From Chlorobium sp. (GTDB taxonomy: Bacteria > Bacteroidota > Chlorobiia > Chlorobiales > Chlorobiaceae): a DNA stretch of 64,000 bases. How positions within the stretch are numbered: position 1 is the first letter of the stretch; every line of letters begins with the position of its first letter. The position numbers and the translations under genes are program-made. Below the pieces are notes generated by a model that saw nothing but the letters and a program-made list of their open reading frames with translations, made no database searches and was not told the DNA's origin. Below, one piece after another: positions 10,076 to 18,822 of this stretch. The stretch is from assembly GCF_021740465.1 (NCBI RefSeq), contig NZ_JAIOZR010000004.1, positions 1 to 64,000 of the forward strand, written 5' to 3'.

Positions 10076-11082
10076 ATCTTCTGTATTTCGAGCAACTCGC
10101 CGTCGATACTGTGATTCAGCTTCACGGCCTTGTTGAACGGCACCTGTACTATTTTCCCATTGTCGAGCCCGATCATGATGCTTTTCTGGTCGTCGAGCAG
10201 GGCGTCTACAGCCGCAACGCCCATCCTCGTGGCATTGACCCTGTCGTTGGCCGTTGGACTCCCCCCGCGCTGGATATGACCCAGAATGGAAACACGCACA
10301 TCCAGATCGGGATGCTCCCTACGCACTTTTTCGGCAATTTTCAGCGCCCCTCCGGGTTCATCCCCTTCGGCAACCATAATGATCCCGCTCCTCTCCTTGT
10401 CTTTATAGCCCTTGTCGAGAAACCGCTTCAACTCTTCATGCTGTTCTTTCGATTCGGGAATCAGAATCACCTCGGCGCCGCAGGCAATACCGCTGTTCAG
10501 GGCAAGCAGTCCCGCTTCGCGGCCCATAACTTCGATAATGAAAATCCTCCCGTGAGATACCGCCGTATCCCTGATTTTATCGACAGCGCACACCACGGAG
10601 TTCAATGCCGTTTCATAACCGATGGTATAATCCGTTCCGTACATGTCATTGTCGATGGTACCCGGAATGCCCACAAACGAAATGTTGTACTCCTGAGACA
10701 TCGTCAGTGCACCGGTAAAGGAACCATCGCCCCCTATTACCACTACCGCATCGATGCCGGCCTTCTGCAACTGCAACCAGGCTTTTCCGCGGCCTTCTGC
10801 AGTTCTGAATTCATTGCTGCGGGCGGTTCTGAGAATCGTTCCCCCCAACTGGATAATACCGCTGACATCGGCCGACCTTAGCGGTATGAAATCGCCCTCT
10901 ATCATCCCCTGATAGCCACGGCGAATACCCACCACCTTCAGTTTGTTTGCAATTGCCGCTCGGGTCACCGCCCGTATGGCGGCATTCATGCCCGGTGCGT
11001 CGCCCCCCGAGGTGAACACGCCGATCTTCCGCAATCCTGACTTCTTTGGCGAATCTTCCCTTATGTTATGTTTATCTTTCAT
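10063..11082 (-). CDS. pfkA: 6-phosphofructokinase
   Basis: A 339-residue PfkA-family enzyme that phosphorylates fructose 6-phosphate to fructose 1,6-bisphosphate. Motifs: IGVFTSGGDAPGMNAAIRA at the N-terminus, VVIGGDGSFTGA (a Gly in GGDGS suggests ATP rather than PPi as donor), IPGTIDNDMYGTD with the catalytic Asp, and the later EVMGREAGLLAL. Length is typical for bacterial ATP-PFK plus a short basic N-terminal extension. In an autotroph it serves glycogen breakdown. It lies upstream of the HD-domain gene on the same strand. Confidence 0.95.
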   Translation of the reverse strand: MKDKHNIREDSPKKSGLRKIGVFTSGGDAPGMNAAIRAVTRAAIANKLKVVGIRRGYQGMIEGDFIPLRSADVSGIIQLGGTILRTARSNEFRTAEGRGKAWLQLQKAGIDAVVVIGGDGSFTGALTMSQEYNISFVGIPGTIDNDMYGTDYTIGYETALNSVVCAVDKIRDTAVSHGRIFIIEVMGREAGLLALNSGIACGAEVILIPESKEQHEELKRFLDKGYKDKERSGIIMVAEGDEPGGALKIAEKVRREHPDLDVRVSILGHIQRGGSPTANDRVNATRMGVAAVDALLDDQKSIMIGLDNGKIVQVPFNKAVKLNHSIDGELLEIQKMLNI

Positions 11083-11229
11083 TTGAATCGGTATCGTTGC
11101 TGATATGGGCAGCTGCCGCAGTGCCCCCTTTATTCCGGCAGAACCATGTTACGAAAATATTGACCACCCGCAAATCTGTAGGCAATAGGCAAAATATCCA
11201 ATCCGGAATGCAAAATCACTCCTCCCCCC

Positions 11230-11742
11230 TTATCCAACAGGCAGAAGGAGTTCGGGAAAAATGCTGATTTCAACGCCCTGCATGATGGTATCGAAAAACA
11301 CCACCACCCTTGCTTCACGTCCATGCTTAACCACCGTGCCTTCAAGATCCTTGAAAGGACCGGCCAGAACCCTGACCTTCTGGCCGGAAGGAATTGCAGC
11401 TACCGTCCTGCCTATATGATCGGGCTCTCTCACCAGCATCCGAAGCCACTCGATATCCTTTTCGCCAATAACCGAAGGAGTTTTGCCGACCCCCACAAAT
11501 TTCACGACACCCTCTGTGTCAAGCACCTTGAGGTGCTCTTTGCGCATATCAATACGCACAAAAACATACCCTCTGAACAAAGGCTCCTGCACCTTCTTCT
11601 TGCGATCTTTCCACTGCTTAAGCGTTTCAAGCAGAGGCAGAAAACTGGTCAATCCGTTCTCGAGAAACAACCGGTGCACCTTCTTTTCATGCCGCGAACA
11701 CACATAAACCGCATACCAATTCTGACAGTGAGCTTCAGCCAT
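11230..11742 (-). CDS. NusG/RfaH-like (UpxY-type) antiterminator
   Basis: A 170-residue specialised NusG paralogue. The N-terminal NGN domain begins NWYAVYVCSRHEKKVHRLF and includes LFRGYVFVRID; the C-terminal KOW domain contains VLAGPFKDLEGTVV. Bacteroidetes UpxY and proteobacterial RfaH proteins bind RNA polymerase and prevent early termination, usually at the head of polysaccharide operons. Here no polysaccharide cluster follows; pfkA lies 147 bases downstream. The frame is open to 11901, but family similarity starts at the ATG at 11742. The general NusG is expected elsewhere in the genome. Confidence 0.88.
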   Translation of the reverse strand: MAEAHCQNWYAVYVCSRHEKKVHRLFLENGLTSFLPLLETLKQWKDRKKKVQEPLFRGYVFVRIDMRKEHLKVLDTEGVVKFVGVGKTPSVIGEKDIEWLRMLVREPDHIGRTVAAIPSGQKVRVLAGPFKDLEGTVVKHGREARVVVFFDTIMQGVEISIFPELLLPVG

Positions 11743-12647
11743 ACGAATAAAAAATCTTTGGTTATAACGGGAAGAGATCATACGGAGCATCAAACTCGTA
11801 AAGTATATTACAAAAAAAACATCAACGACACTCCCGCCACTCATCTGTAAAGCACTGTCGCAGGAAAAATCAGGCATTGTTACCAATGGATAATTTCCCA
11901 TCGGGTTTAACAGCTCACCGGGTATGCTGCATATGGTTCAGACAGCAACGGTATTCTTATGCTCCTTGATGAAGTTTTAATGAACTCGGCAGAGAGCGTT
12001 TTTCAGGGATCTCGCTCCACAGTGAAAAGTCTCAGTTCACGCTGATGCTTTCGGATTCTTCCAGCTTCAGAGTCCTTGTGAGATTTCCTGTACAGGGAAA
12101 CGCATCCTCTCGGTCGGTGAAATAATCATATCTCGAACGATAGAGCAGATCAGCATAGAGTCTGCGATCTCTTTGGTTGTTTTATCGCCTTTCAGTTCAT
12201 TTCAACGGTATCCGGCTTGTATTATTTGCCTGACTGACGGCTTGGTTGGCTGATGTCACATAATTCATCCCTCCTTTTTGCCGTAAGCTATGACTTCTCG
12301 ATATGCCCAGGAAAAGATTGCAGATTCAAAACCTGTATCGGCGGGAAATATAAATTCGAGATGCCTGAGGAGGCTCAACGGATCTTTGCCCGGTTTATGA
12401 ACTGCGTCAATCGGAAAAAAAACATGAATGAACAGGCAAGATAAGTCTGAAAAGGTTTCTTTGCGGCTTGGGAGCCAAACAACAAACCAAGCTATTCCCC
12501 GGCCCAAACGTTGACGCTGATAAATGCCTATGATTTAAACAAATCACCCCATGAGTTCCTTTACTGACAATAGAGAATCAGAGCAGAATCACACATTCAT
12601 GTAAAGAAAAACACACGTCAAAGAAGGTATATCGGTATTTACGGGTA
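11743..12647. other. Gene-poor intergenic region (~0.9 kb)
   Basis: The longest stretch without a convincing gene. It is less GC-rich than its surroundings. The best open frame is 12253-12444 on the plus strand (63 residues, rich in Lys/Arg at the end), which I do not recognise. No tRNA cloverleaf, tmRNA or RNase P core was seen. It must contain the promoter of the NusG-like gene and could hold a decayed gene or an unrecognised small RNA. Confidence 0.4.
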
Positions 12648-13262
12648 CTAAAACCTGTATCCGGTAAAGGTCAGCGCGATGAGATAGTTGCGGGCGAAAC
12701 CCGCTATGAGATTGGCTTTGTCGAGGTGGTTGACGATGCGACGGGCGTTGATCCAGTCGGTTTTTTCCGTATTGAAGTAGTCGGCAAATCCTTTGCCTGT
12801 GAAGGTACCGAGGCGCATGCCTTCGAAAAGGATCGTTGCTGCAATGGAACCTTCGAGCGCAAGATCGGGGTTGCCGGCAAGGTCGATATCGAGCCTGGCA
12901 GACCAATCCTCGTAGTTGCGCCGCCCGGTGAGCTGCACGAAACCGCGCCCGCAGAATCGCGCTCCGTCACCGGGGTGGATGTTACCGAGCAGGCGTGCTT
13001 TGCGGGGGTTGTCGCCCTCGATATCGTACATCTTTCTGAAATAGGCCTCCGAACCGTGCTCCCTGATGGGCTGCATGGTGCGGTCAACCTCATAGTGCAC
13101 GGTTGCCAGGGCGTAGGCAAGCCAGCGCATGTCGTCCTGCGGAAAATACCGATCCCAGTAATCGAGCAACAGGTTCAAGCCGTCGACCTGACGTTGCCGG
13201 AATTTTCCGTCGAACAGAACACGCCTTGCGTAATCGAAAAAGAAATTGCGCTCAAGTGCCAT
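12648..13262 (-). CDS. GH19-like lysozyme/chitinase-family hydrolase
   Basis: A 204-residue protein with the family 19 glycoside hydrolase core seen in phage endolysins and some bacterial chitinases: the HYEVDRTMQPI region with a likely catalytic Glu, then FCGRGFVQLTGRRNYEDW. It probably cleaves peptidoglycan or chitin-like polymers. No signal peptide is visible from the ATG at 13262, as in many phage endolysins that rely on a holin. The frame is open to 13325, but the extra residues come from a flanking repeat. It sits alone between a gene-poor region and an epimerase, so acquisition from a phage is possible. Confidence 0.75.
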   Translation of the reverse strand: MALERNFFFDYARRVLFDGKFRQRQVDGLNLLLDYWDRYFPQDDMRWLAYALATVHYEVDRTMQPIREHGSEAYFRKMYDIEGDNPRKARLLGNIHPGDGARFCGRGFVQLTGRRNYEDWSARLDIDLAGNPDLALEGSIAATILFEGMRLGTFTGKGFADYFNTEKTDWINARRIVNHLDKANLIAGFARNYLIALTFTGYRF

Positions 13263-13263
13263 T

Positions 13264-13390
13264 GTTATTGTCACAAACAGTTCTTCATGAGTTGCGGAGG
13301 AGTCGGCATACCGTATACAACACACTTCATGGGACCTCTGTTATTGTCACGAGAGGCTCTTTCATGCGATCCGGAGGAACCGGTATTCCG
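13264..13390. repeat. Imperfect direct repeat, two ~50-bp copies
   Basis: Copies at 13264-13313 and 13340-13390, with a 76-base period. Shared blocks in order: GTTATTGTCAC, CTT(T)CATG, CGGAGGA, CGG-AT-CCG. They fill the gap between the epimerase stop and the GH19-like start. Read on the minus strand, both copies encode similar peptide fragments (GIPVPPDRMKEP and GMPTPPQLMKNC), so they may be remnants of a duplicated short coding segment. Confidence 0.5.
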
Positions 13391-13411
13391 GTAGCACACG
13401 ACAACAGCCCT

Positions 13412-14419
13412 TTACTTGGCCTTCCATTCCGACGGGTCTATCCCCATAAGCCAGTCGAGCGTACGCCGGAACCCGTCGTCGAGCGAAACCTTCGGCTGCC
13501 AGCCAAGAAGATTGCGGGCTTTCGATGAGTCGATCAGCGCACGTGAGGAGAGAAGGTTGACGGCCTGGGAGGTCAAAAGCGGACGTTTTTCGCTGCCGGA
13601 GATGTGGGCATACCCTTCCATCATCGCAGCGATCAGAAGAGTCAGGCCATAGGGAAGATAGATGAAAGGCGGCGGCGAACCGATTCCGGACGCCAGGCGC
13701 CTGCAAAACCCTTCGAAGGTCAGGTCGTAGCCGTCGCAGCCAAGGAAAGCCTCACCAGCGGCAGCAGGGTGCGTTGCGGCAAGCATGAGAAGATCGACGA
13801 GGTTGTCGATGTAGACCAGGCTCATGCGGGCGTGAAATGCCCAGTAGAAAAGCTGCCCCTTGCGAATTCCGTCGGCAAGCAGGGGAAACAGGGTGCGATC
13901 ATCGGGGCCGTAGACCCATACAGGATAGACCACGGACGCTGAAAGCCCTTTGGCAGCGAACTCGCGCACCACTTTGGTAGCCCTGATTTTCGTATCGGGG
14001 TAGAGCTGGCCGCGAAGGGAAAAGGGCATCGACTCGTCGAGGCGTTCGAGTCCGACATGGTCAAATACTTCGAAGCTGCTTACATAGACAAGCCGCTTCA
14101 CTCCGCTTTCAAGTGAAGCTATGGCAACGTTGCGCGTACCGCCGACGTTGATGTCGGCGAAATCCTGAGGGGTCCCCCAGTCGGAGGTGAGCGCCGCGGC
14201 ATGAAATACCAGATCGCACCCTTTTACCGCACGAGCGACGGCCCGTGGATCGCGGATATCGCCTTCGACGATTTCTGCCCCCAGCTGCTGCAGCATCCAG
14301 TTCCGGGCATTGCCTTTACGAACAAGCGCCCTGACCTGGTATCCATCGCCGAGAGAGCGACGGACGAGATGCGAACCGATAAATCCCGATGCTCCGGTAA
14401 CGAGAACTACCTTTGACAT
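13412..14419 (-). CDS. NAD-dependent epimerase/dehydratase family protein
   Basis: A 335-residue extended short-chain dehydrogenase/reductase. The Rossmann motif is VTGASGFIGSHLVRR near residues 7-21; the catalytic Ser is in VYVSSFEVFD, and the usual YxxxK appears as YPDTKIRATK. This subfamily includes sugar-nucleotide epimerases and 3-beta-hydroxysteroid dehydrogenase-like proteins; the substrate cannot be told. The ATG at 14419 (MSKVVLVTG) is preferred over 14464. It is downstream of the CDF transporter on the same strand. Confidence 0.85.
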   Translation of the reverse strand: MSKVVLVTGASGFIGSHLVRRSLGDGYQVRALVRKGNARNWMLQQLGAEIVEGDIRDPRAVARAVKGCDLVFHAAALTSDWGTPQDFADINVGGTRNVAIASLESGVKRLVYVSSFEVFDHVGLERLDESMPFSLRGQLYPDTKIRATKVVREFAAKGLSASVVYPVWVYGPDDRTLFPLLADGIRKGQLFYWAFHARMSLVYIDNLVDLLMLAATHPAAAGEAFLGCDGYDLTFEGFCRRLASGIGSPPPFIYLPYGLTLLIAAMMEGYAHISGSEKRPLLTSQAVNLLSSRALIDSSKARNLLGWQPKVSLDDGFRRTLDWLMGIDPSEWKAK

Positions 14420-14495
14420 TGTCTTTCCTTTTTTTCTGCCTCCGTTGCTGTACTTCCCTTCCAATACGCATTCGCATTCTGCCGATACTGCGTTG

Positions 14496-15491
14496 CTACT
14501 CCTGATCGCCGATCCTGTGCATGCAGTCTCTTGAAATATTCACGACACTCCACACTACCGACTGTTCGAAATCCTCCTGACGTACCGTGCAGGAGTGCTT
14601 CATGCAGATGCAGCAGGAAAAACGGAGACAGGCATCAGTGTGCACAAAAAGCTCCACGCTCTCCGCGAAGTTCTGCCTTATAAGATGCTGAAGCTTGTTG
14701 ATCTCCTTCTGGGCCTCTCGAACCGTGAGGTACCATGGAATGGTGAGATGACAATCAAGATGCAACACACTGCCGTATTTGATGATGCGGAGGTTGTGCA
14801 GATCAATCCAGTTTTCGCGACGATTCAGCTGCAGAAGTGCCACGATTTTCTCGAGCATTTCGGTGTCGGCCTCATCCATGATGCCGCCGAGCGAACTGCG
14901 CAGTATGCGGTAACCCGTAAACAGAATGACTCCGGCAAAGATAAGCGCCACAGCGCTGTCGAGCCAGGCCATGCCCGTCAGTGCCAGCAGACCGAGACCG
15001 GCTATGATGCCTATGGTAGACCAGGTGTCGGACTGGAGGTGTCGGCCGCTTGCAATAAGGGCAAGCGAGCTGTTCTTCCTGCCGTTATGCACGGCAAGCG
15101 AACCGACAAGCCAGTTGACGGCCGCAGTTATGCCGACCAGCAGAATGCCGGAGTCGAGCCTGCCGACAATCCTTGGATGAAGCAGATTGCCCACCGCTTC
15201 GTTGATGATGAGCAGCCCCGCCACAGAGATGAGGGTTCCTTCGATCGCTGCCGAAATGAACTCCACCTTGCCATGCCCGTAAGGATGACTGCTGTCTCGG
15301 GGCTTTGCTGAAATGTAGAGGCTGTAGAGGCCAATGAAGCCGCTGGTGACATTGACGATACTTTCAAGGGCATCGGTAAGAACGGCTACCGAATGGGTCA
15401 GATACCAGGCAATGAATTTGACTACCAGCAGAAGAACTCCCGTAACGGCGATGATCTTCTGAAAATTATAGCTTTCGCTGGCTGTTGACAT
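14496..15491 (-). CDS. Cation diffusion facilitator with Cys-rich tail
   Basis: A 331-residue CDF family metal/proton antiporter. The first metal-site helix contains VAVLTDALESIVNVTSG, followed by KPRDSSHPYGHGKVEF; a later helix has HLQSDTWST (HxxxD). Five to six membrane helices precede a cytoplasmic domain. The family exports Zn, Fe, Co or Mn. An unusual feature is the C-terminal tail CLRFSCCICMKHSC, five Cys plus a His in 14 residues, which could bind metal or a cluster. The start is taken at the ATG at 15491 rather than 15500. Confidence 0.9.
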   Translation of the reverse strand: MSTASESYNFQKIIAVTGVLLLVVKFIAWYLTHSVAVLTDALESIVNVTSGFIGLYSLYISAKPRDSSHPYGHGKVEFISAAIEGTLISVAGLLIINEAVGNLLHPRIVGRLDSGILLVGITAAVNWLVGSLAVHNGRKNSSLALIASGRHLQSDTWSTIGIIAGLGLLALTGMAWLDSAVALIFAGVILFTGYRILRSSLGGIMDEADTEMLEKIVALLQLNRRENWIDLHNLRIIKYGSVLHLDCHLTIPWYLTVREAQKEINKLQHLIRQNFAESVELFVHTDACLRFSCCICMKHSCTVRQEDFEQSVVWSVVNISRDCMHRIGDQE

Positions 15492-15565
15492 GATGCACAA
15501 AAGTAGATCGCTGAAAAAAAAACGAGATCATGAACGAAGGCGGAAGTGCGCCTGCTTCGGCATGC

Positions 15566-16807
15566 TCAGAGAAACTCCTCATAGTAATCGAGGTCCTTGT
15601 GGAAGGTCTCCTCAAGGGCAGCAAGCGAAAGAAAAGCTGCGATGCTGCAGATTGCGCCGACAAGAAGCGCCCCGTAACGAAGCCCGAGAAAACCTCTGCT
15701 GAACTGGAAGAGCATGGTGATGGGCACTACCATACCTCGCACGAGGTTGGGAACTGTGGTAGCGACCGTCGCACGAAGGTTGGTGCCGAACTGCTCGGCG
15801 GCAACGGTAATGAAAATAGCCCAGTAGCCACCTGCAAAGCCCAGGAACATACAGACACCGTAAAAGAACGATGCGGAACTGTTGCCCTGCAGGAAATAGA
15901 GGGCGACGGCGGCAACGGTGAGCACCATAAAAAGCAGAACGGCTTTTTTCCGGCTCTGAAAGAGTTGGCTCAAAAGACCGCTCGACAGGTCGCCAAACAC
16001 CAGGCCAAGATAGCAGAACATCACGGCATTGCCGGCCGAAACAGGGTCCTCGATACCAAGATCGAGGGCAAATTCGGGTGAAAAGGTGATCAGCACGCCG
16101 ACGATGAACCAGATGGGTACCCCGATAAGAATGGAGTTCAGGTAGCGGAAAAACCGGCTGCGGTCGGTAAAAAGCGCCAGCATGTTGCCGCGGCTGACGG
16201 CAGCCTTCTGTTCCATGGTCTTGAACATGCCGGATTCGGCGACCCTGAATCGGGCCAGGAGCAGCAGCAGGCCGAGCCCACCCCCGATAAAGAAGGCCGT
16301 GCGCCAGTTATAGCTGTTGGCAACGATATTGGCGAGAATTGCCCCGGAAACGCCTATGGAGGCTACAAGCATGGTGCCATAACCCCGTATGCGGGTATGA
16401 AGCACCTCGGAGACCAGTGTGATGCCGGCGCCGAGTTCGCCTGCGAGCCCCACTCCGGCAATCAGGCGAAGGATACCATAGGCTGGAAGCGTGGTGACGA
16501 ACCCGTTGGCGATATTGGCAAGCGAGTACATGATGATGGAGGCGAACATGATTTTCAGGCGACCTTTTTTGTCACCGAGCCACCCCCAGAGGATACCCCC
16601 CAGCAGCATGCCGATCATCTGCATGTTCAGGAGATAGACCCCGTTGTCAATGAGCGCATGCCCTTCGACGCCGAGTTCCTTGAGACTGGGAACCCTCACA
16701 ATACTGAAAAGCACAAGATCGTAGATATCGACAAAGTAACCGAGCGCGGCCACGATGACCGGCATACTGAAAACGGCACGAATCGACGGATGCTCTGAAC
16801 TTGCCAC
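15566..16807 (-). CDS. MFS transporter (metabolite:H+ symporter type)
   Basis: A 413-residue major facilitator with about 12 hydrophobic segments. The inter-helix motif GWLGDKKGRLKIMF and the mid-loop region fit the metabolite:proton symporter group; the substrate is unknown. The start is set at GTG 16807 because a GGAGG ribosome-binding site lies five bases before it. An ATG at 16867 would add 20 residues that do not look membrane- or family-like. It is 75 bases upstream of the CDF gene on the same strand. Confidence 0.88.
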   Translation of the reverse strand: MASSEHPSIRAVFSMPVIVAALGYFVDIYDLVLFSIVRVPSLKELGVEGHALIDNGVYLLNMQMIGMLLGGILWGWLGDKKGRLKIMFASIIMYSLANIANGFVTTLPAYGILRLIAGVGLAGELGAGITLVSEVLHTRIRGYGTMLVASIGVSGAILANIVANSYNWRTAFFIGGGLGLLLLLARFRVAESGMFKTMEQKAAVSRGNMLALFTDRSRFFRYLNSILIGVPIWFIVGVLITFSPEFALDLGIEDPVSAGNAVMFCYLGLVFGDLSSGLLSQLFQSRKKAVLLFMVLTVAAVALYFLQGNSSASFFYGVCMFLGFAGGYWAIFITVAAEQFGTNLRATVATTVPNLVRGMVVPITMLFQFSRGFLGLRYGALLVGAICSIAAFLSLAALEETFHKDLDYYEEFL

Positions 16808-16812
16808 AAAAA

Positions 16813-16817
16813 CCTCC
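16813..16817 (-). promoter_or_regulatory. Ribosome-binding site deciding a GTG start
   Basis: On the minus strand GGAGG is followed by five T and then GTG at 16807-16805. This near-perfect Shine-Dalgarno with correct spacing favours the GTG start of the MFS gene over the ATG 60 bases upstream. Confidence 0.7.
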
Positions 16818-16950
16818 GGATAGACGATTTCCGCACAAAGGGCGGAAAACTTTTTTCGTTGATGCAACTGATTGAAAACAGAAGAGATAAACTATAATAT
16901 GCAAAAAAATGAATAAATGAATATTTAAACCCGGCGATAAAAACTTCCAC

Positions 16951-17367
16951 TCACGGCATTGATGCTGCGTGTATAATGCGGTACTCATCGAGCACCGGAA
17001 GGTCGGCTTCGGGAAAGTCGTAGGCATCGATCGCTGCTGGCGAGATCCAGGCAAGCGCACGATGTTCATAAAGCACAGGCTCACCCGAAAGGAGGGTGCA
17101 GAGAAAGGGAATGAGACGAAGCGAAAAATCCTCGTAGGCATGAATCACCGGCGTAAGCTGCCGGGTGATGGCGACCTTCACACCGAGCTCTTCGCGAAGC
17201 TCCCGGTGCAGGGCTTCGGCATGGCTCTCTCCCTTTTCAACCTTGCCGCCGGGAAATTCCCACTTGAGGGCGAGCCGGCGACCCTCGGCACGCTGCGTTA
17301 TGAGAAAAGCGCCATCGCGCTCGATGATGGCGCAGACCACGTCGCCGATATGGGGAAGCGGATTCAT
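16951..17367 (-). CDS. Nudix (MutT-type) hydrolase
   Basis: A 138-residue protein with a complete Nudix box, GGKVEKGESHAEALHRELREELGV, near residues 40-63 (key residues G, E, REL, EE, G). Proteins of this size and form (WEFPGGKVEKGE) are usually 8-oxo-dGTP or other nucleotide-triphosphate sanitising enzymes. It is preceded by a start with no strong SD, and divergent from recX (about 165 bases apart). Confidence 0.88.
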   Translation of the reverse strand: MNPLPHIGDVVCAIIERDGAFLITQRAEGRRLALKWEFPGGKVEKGESHAEALHRELREELGVKVAITRQLTPVIHAYEDFSLRLIPFLCTLLSGEPVLYEHRALAWISPAAIDAYDFPEADLPVLDEYRIIHAASMP

Positions 17368-17533
17368 GGGGCGAATATGCGTACAAAAGGGTTGCGGAAC
17401 CGGGTGCGTTTCGTGTACAAAAACGGATTCCGGAAAAAAGCCTGTTTTTTTTACCTTGTTCTGACGAATATAACTAAATAACCGGCGCTCCGGCTCCGGA
17501 ACATCTTTTCCCTGCAGGCGCCACTGGACAAAT

Positions 17534-18028
17534 ATGGACGAACACTCGACAACCGAGGCAACCGCATTCGCCCTGAAACTGCTCTCCTTGCGGAACCACA
17601 GCCGGTTCGAGCTTGCCGGAAAGCTGCGGAAAAAAGGGTACAGCCACGAGACCGGCGAAGCAGCGCTGGACTACCTGAGCAAAAAAAAACTGATAGACGA
17701 CGAGGCTTTCGCTCGCGAGCTGATCGAGAGCCGACAGAGACGCAAGCCGAGCGGACGCGGCAAACTGCGCTGCGATCTGCTGAAGAAGGGGGTTCCGGAA
17801 AGCGTGGCTTCGGAGCTGCTGAAGGATTACGACAGTCTTGAGGTGGCCCTGCGGGCTGGCCGCAAAAAACTTGCCGCGCTGAAAGGGCGCGACAAGAATG
17901 AAAAGAAAAAAAAGATCGAGGTATTTTTGCGAAACAGGGGATTCGAATGGCCGGTCATAAAGGAGACTCTTGAAAGCCTTTTCAAGACCGGCCAGGAATA
18001 CGAAGTGGATCAGACCCCGTCGGCATGA
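17534..18028 (+). CDS. recX: RecX family regulator of RecA
   Basis: A 164-residue RecX-like protein made of three-helix repeats: [21 protein letters not shown] at the start, then [17 protein letters not shown] and [13 protein letters not shown]. RecX binds RecA filaments and modulates recombination and SOS response. It is often next to recA; no recA is present in this window. The 3' end overlaps the convergent pyrH gene by 19 bases. Confidence 0.88.
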   Translation: MDEHSTTEATAFALKLLSLRNHSRFELAGKLRKKGYSHETGEAALDYLSKKKLIDDEAFARELIESRQRRKPSGRGKLRCDLLKKGVPESVASELLKDYDSLEVALRAGRKKLAALKGRDKNEKKKKIEVFLRNRGFEWPVIKETLESLFKTGQEYEVDQTPSA

Positions 18029-18729
18029 ACAAGCGAGCCCACCTCTTCACCGCGAAGCAGGCGGGTGAAGTTCCCCTCTTCGTTAATATTCATCACCACG
18101 ATCGGCAGGACGTTTTCCCTGCACAGGGTTATGGCCGTCATGTCCATGACCCGAAGGTTCTTGCGGATGACGTCGAGGTAGGAGATTTTCGGGAAGAATT
18201 CGGCATGCGGATTCTTTTCGGGATCGGAGTCGTAAACCCCCTCTACCCTGGTGCCTTTGACGATGACGTCAGCCTGGATTTCGATAGCCCTGAGCGAAGC
18301 CGCCGTATCTGTGGTAAAATAGGGATTGCCGGTACCCGCACCGAAAATCACCACACGACCTTTTTCAAGGTGGCGGATCGCCCGGCGACGGATGAAGGGC
18401 TCGGCCATCTGCTCCATTTTAATGGCGGTCTGAAGGCGTGTAAAAATCCCCTTACGTTCCAGCGCATCCTGAAAGGCAATGGAATTGATGACCGTGGCCA
18501 GCATGCCCATGTAGTCGGCCTGAACACGATCCATTTTGGCCGCAGCCTCCGAAACACCCCTGAAAATATTGCCGCCACCGATTACCAGAGCGATCTCGGC
18601 CCCCATCTCGCGCGCTTTGCGGATCTCTTCTGCATAGCGGTCGAGCATGGCGGCATTGATACCGTAACCCTCATCACCGGCAAGCGATTCACCGCTTAGT
18701 TTCAGCAGGATGCGCTTGTATTTCAGCAT
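18010..18729 (-). CDS. pyrH: UMP kinase
   Basis: A 239-residue bacterial UMP kinase (amino-acid kinase fold) converting UMP to UDP with ATP. Motifs: [20 protein letters not shown] at the N-terminus, [10 protein letters not shown], the [22 protein letters not shown]-binding helix, and [19 protein letters not shown]. The ATG at 18729 has a good Shine-Dalgarno (GGAGG at 18737-18741). The frame is open to 18804 but those residues overlap the tsf terminator. It is downstream of tsf, the common order rpsB-tsf-pyrH. Confidence 0.96.
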   Translation of the reverse strand: MLKYKRILLKLSGESLAGDEGYGINAAMLDRYAEEIRKAREMGAEIALVIGGGNIFRGVSEAAAKMDRVQADYMGMLATVINSIAFQDALERKGIFTRLQTAIKMEQMAEPFIRRRAIRHLEKGRVVIFGAGTGNPYFTTDTAASLRAIEIQADVIVKGTRVEGVYDSDPEKNPHAEFFPKISYLDVIRKNLRVMDMTAITLCRENVLPIVVMNINEEGNFTRLLRGEEVGSLVHADGV

Positions 18730-18790
18730 TGTCTCCCCTCCGTGGCAATGGTTTTGATGGAACTCTACCCTCTTGAATATGGTCAAAAAA

Positions 18791-18813
18791 AAAGCCTCGT
18801 ACAACGAGGCTTT
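18791..18813. terminator. Rho-independent terminator between tsf and pyrH
   Basis: A 9-bp perfect stem AAAGCCTCG/CGAGGCTTT with a five-base loop TACAA, flanked by A- and T-runs, making it bidirectional. It lies just after the tsf stop (minus strand). It should end or attenuate the r-protein transcript before pyrH, which then needs read-through or its own promoter. Confidence 0.85.
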
Positions 18814-18822
18814 TTTTCTTTT

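Noticed and set aside
13412-17367. Epimerase-CDF-MFS-Nudix run as a metal or sugar operon
   Set aside because: The genes share a strand, but the spacing is loose and no common substrate can be shown.
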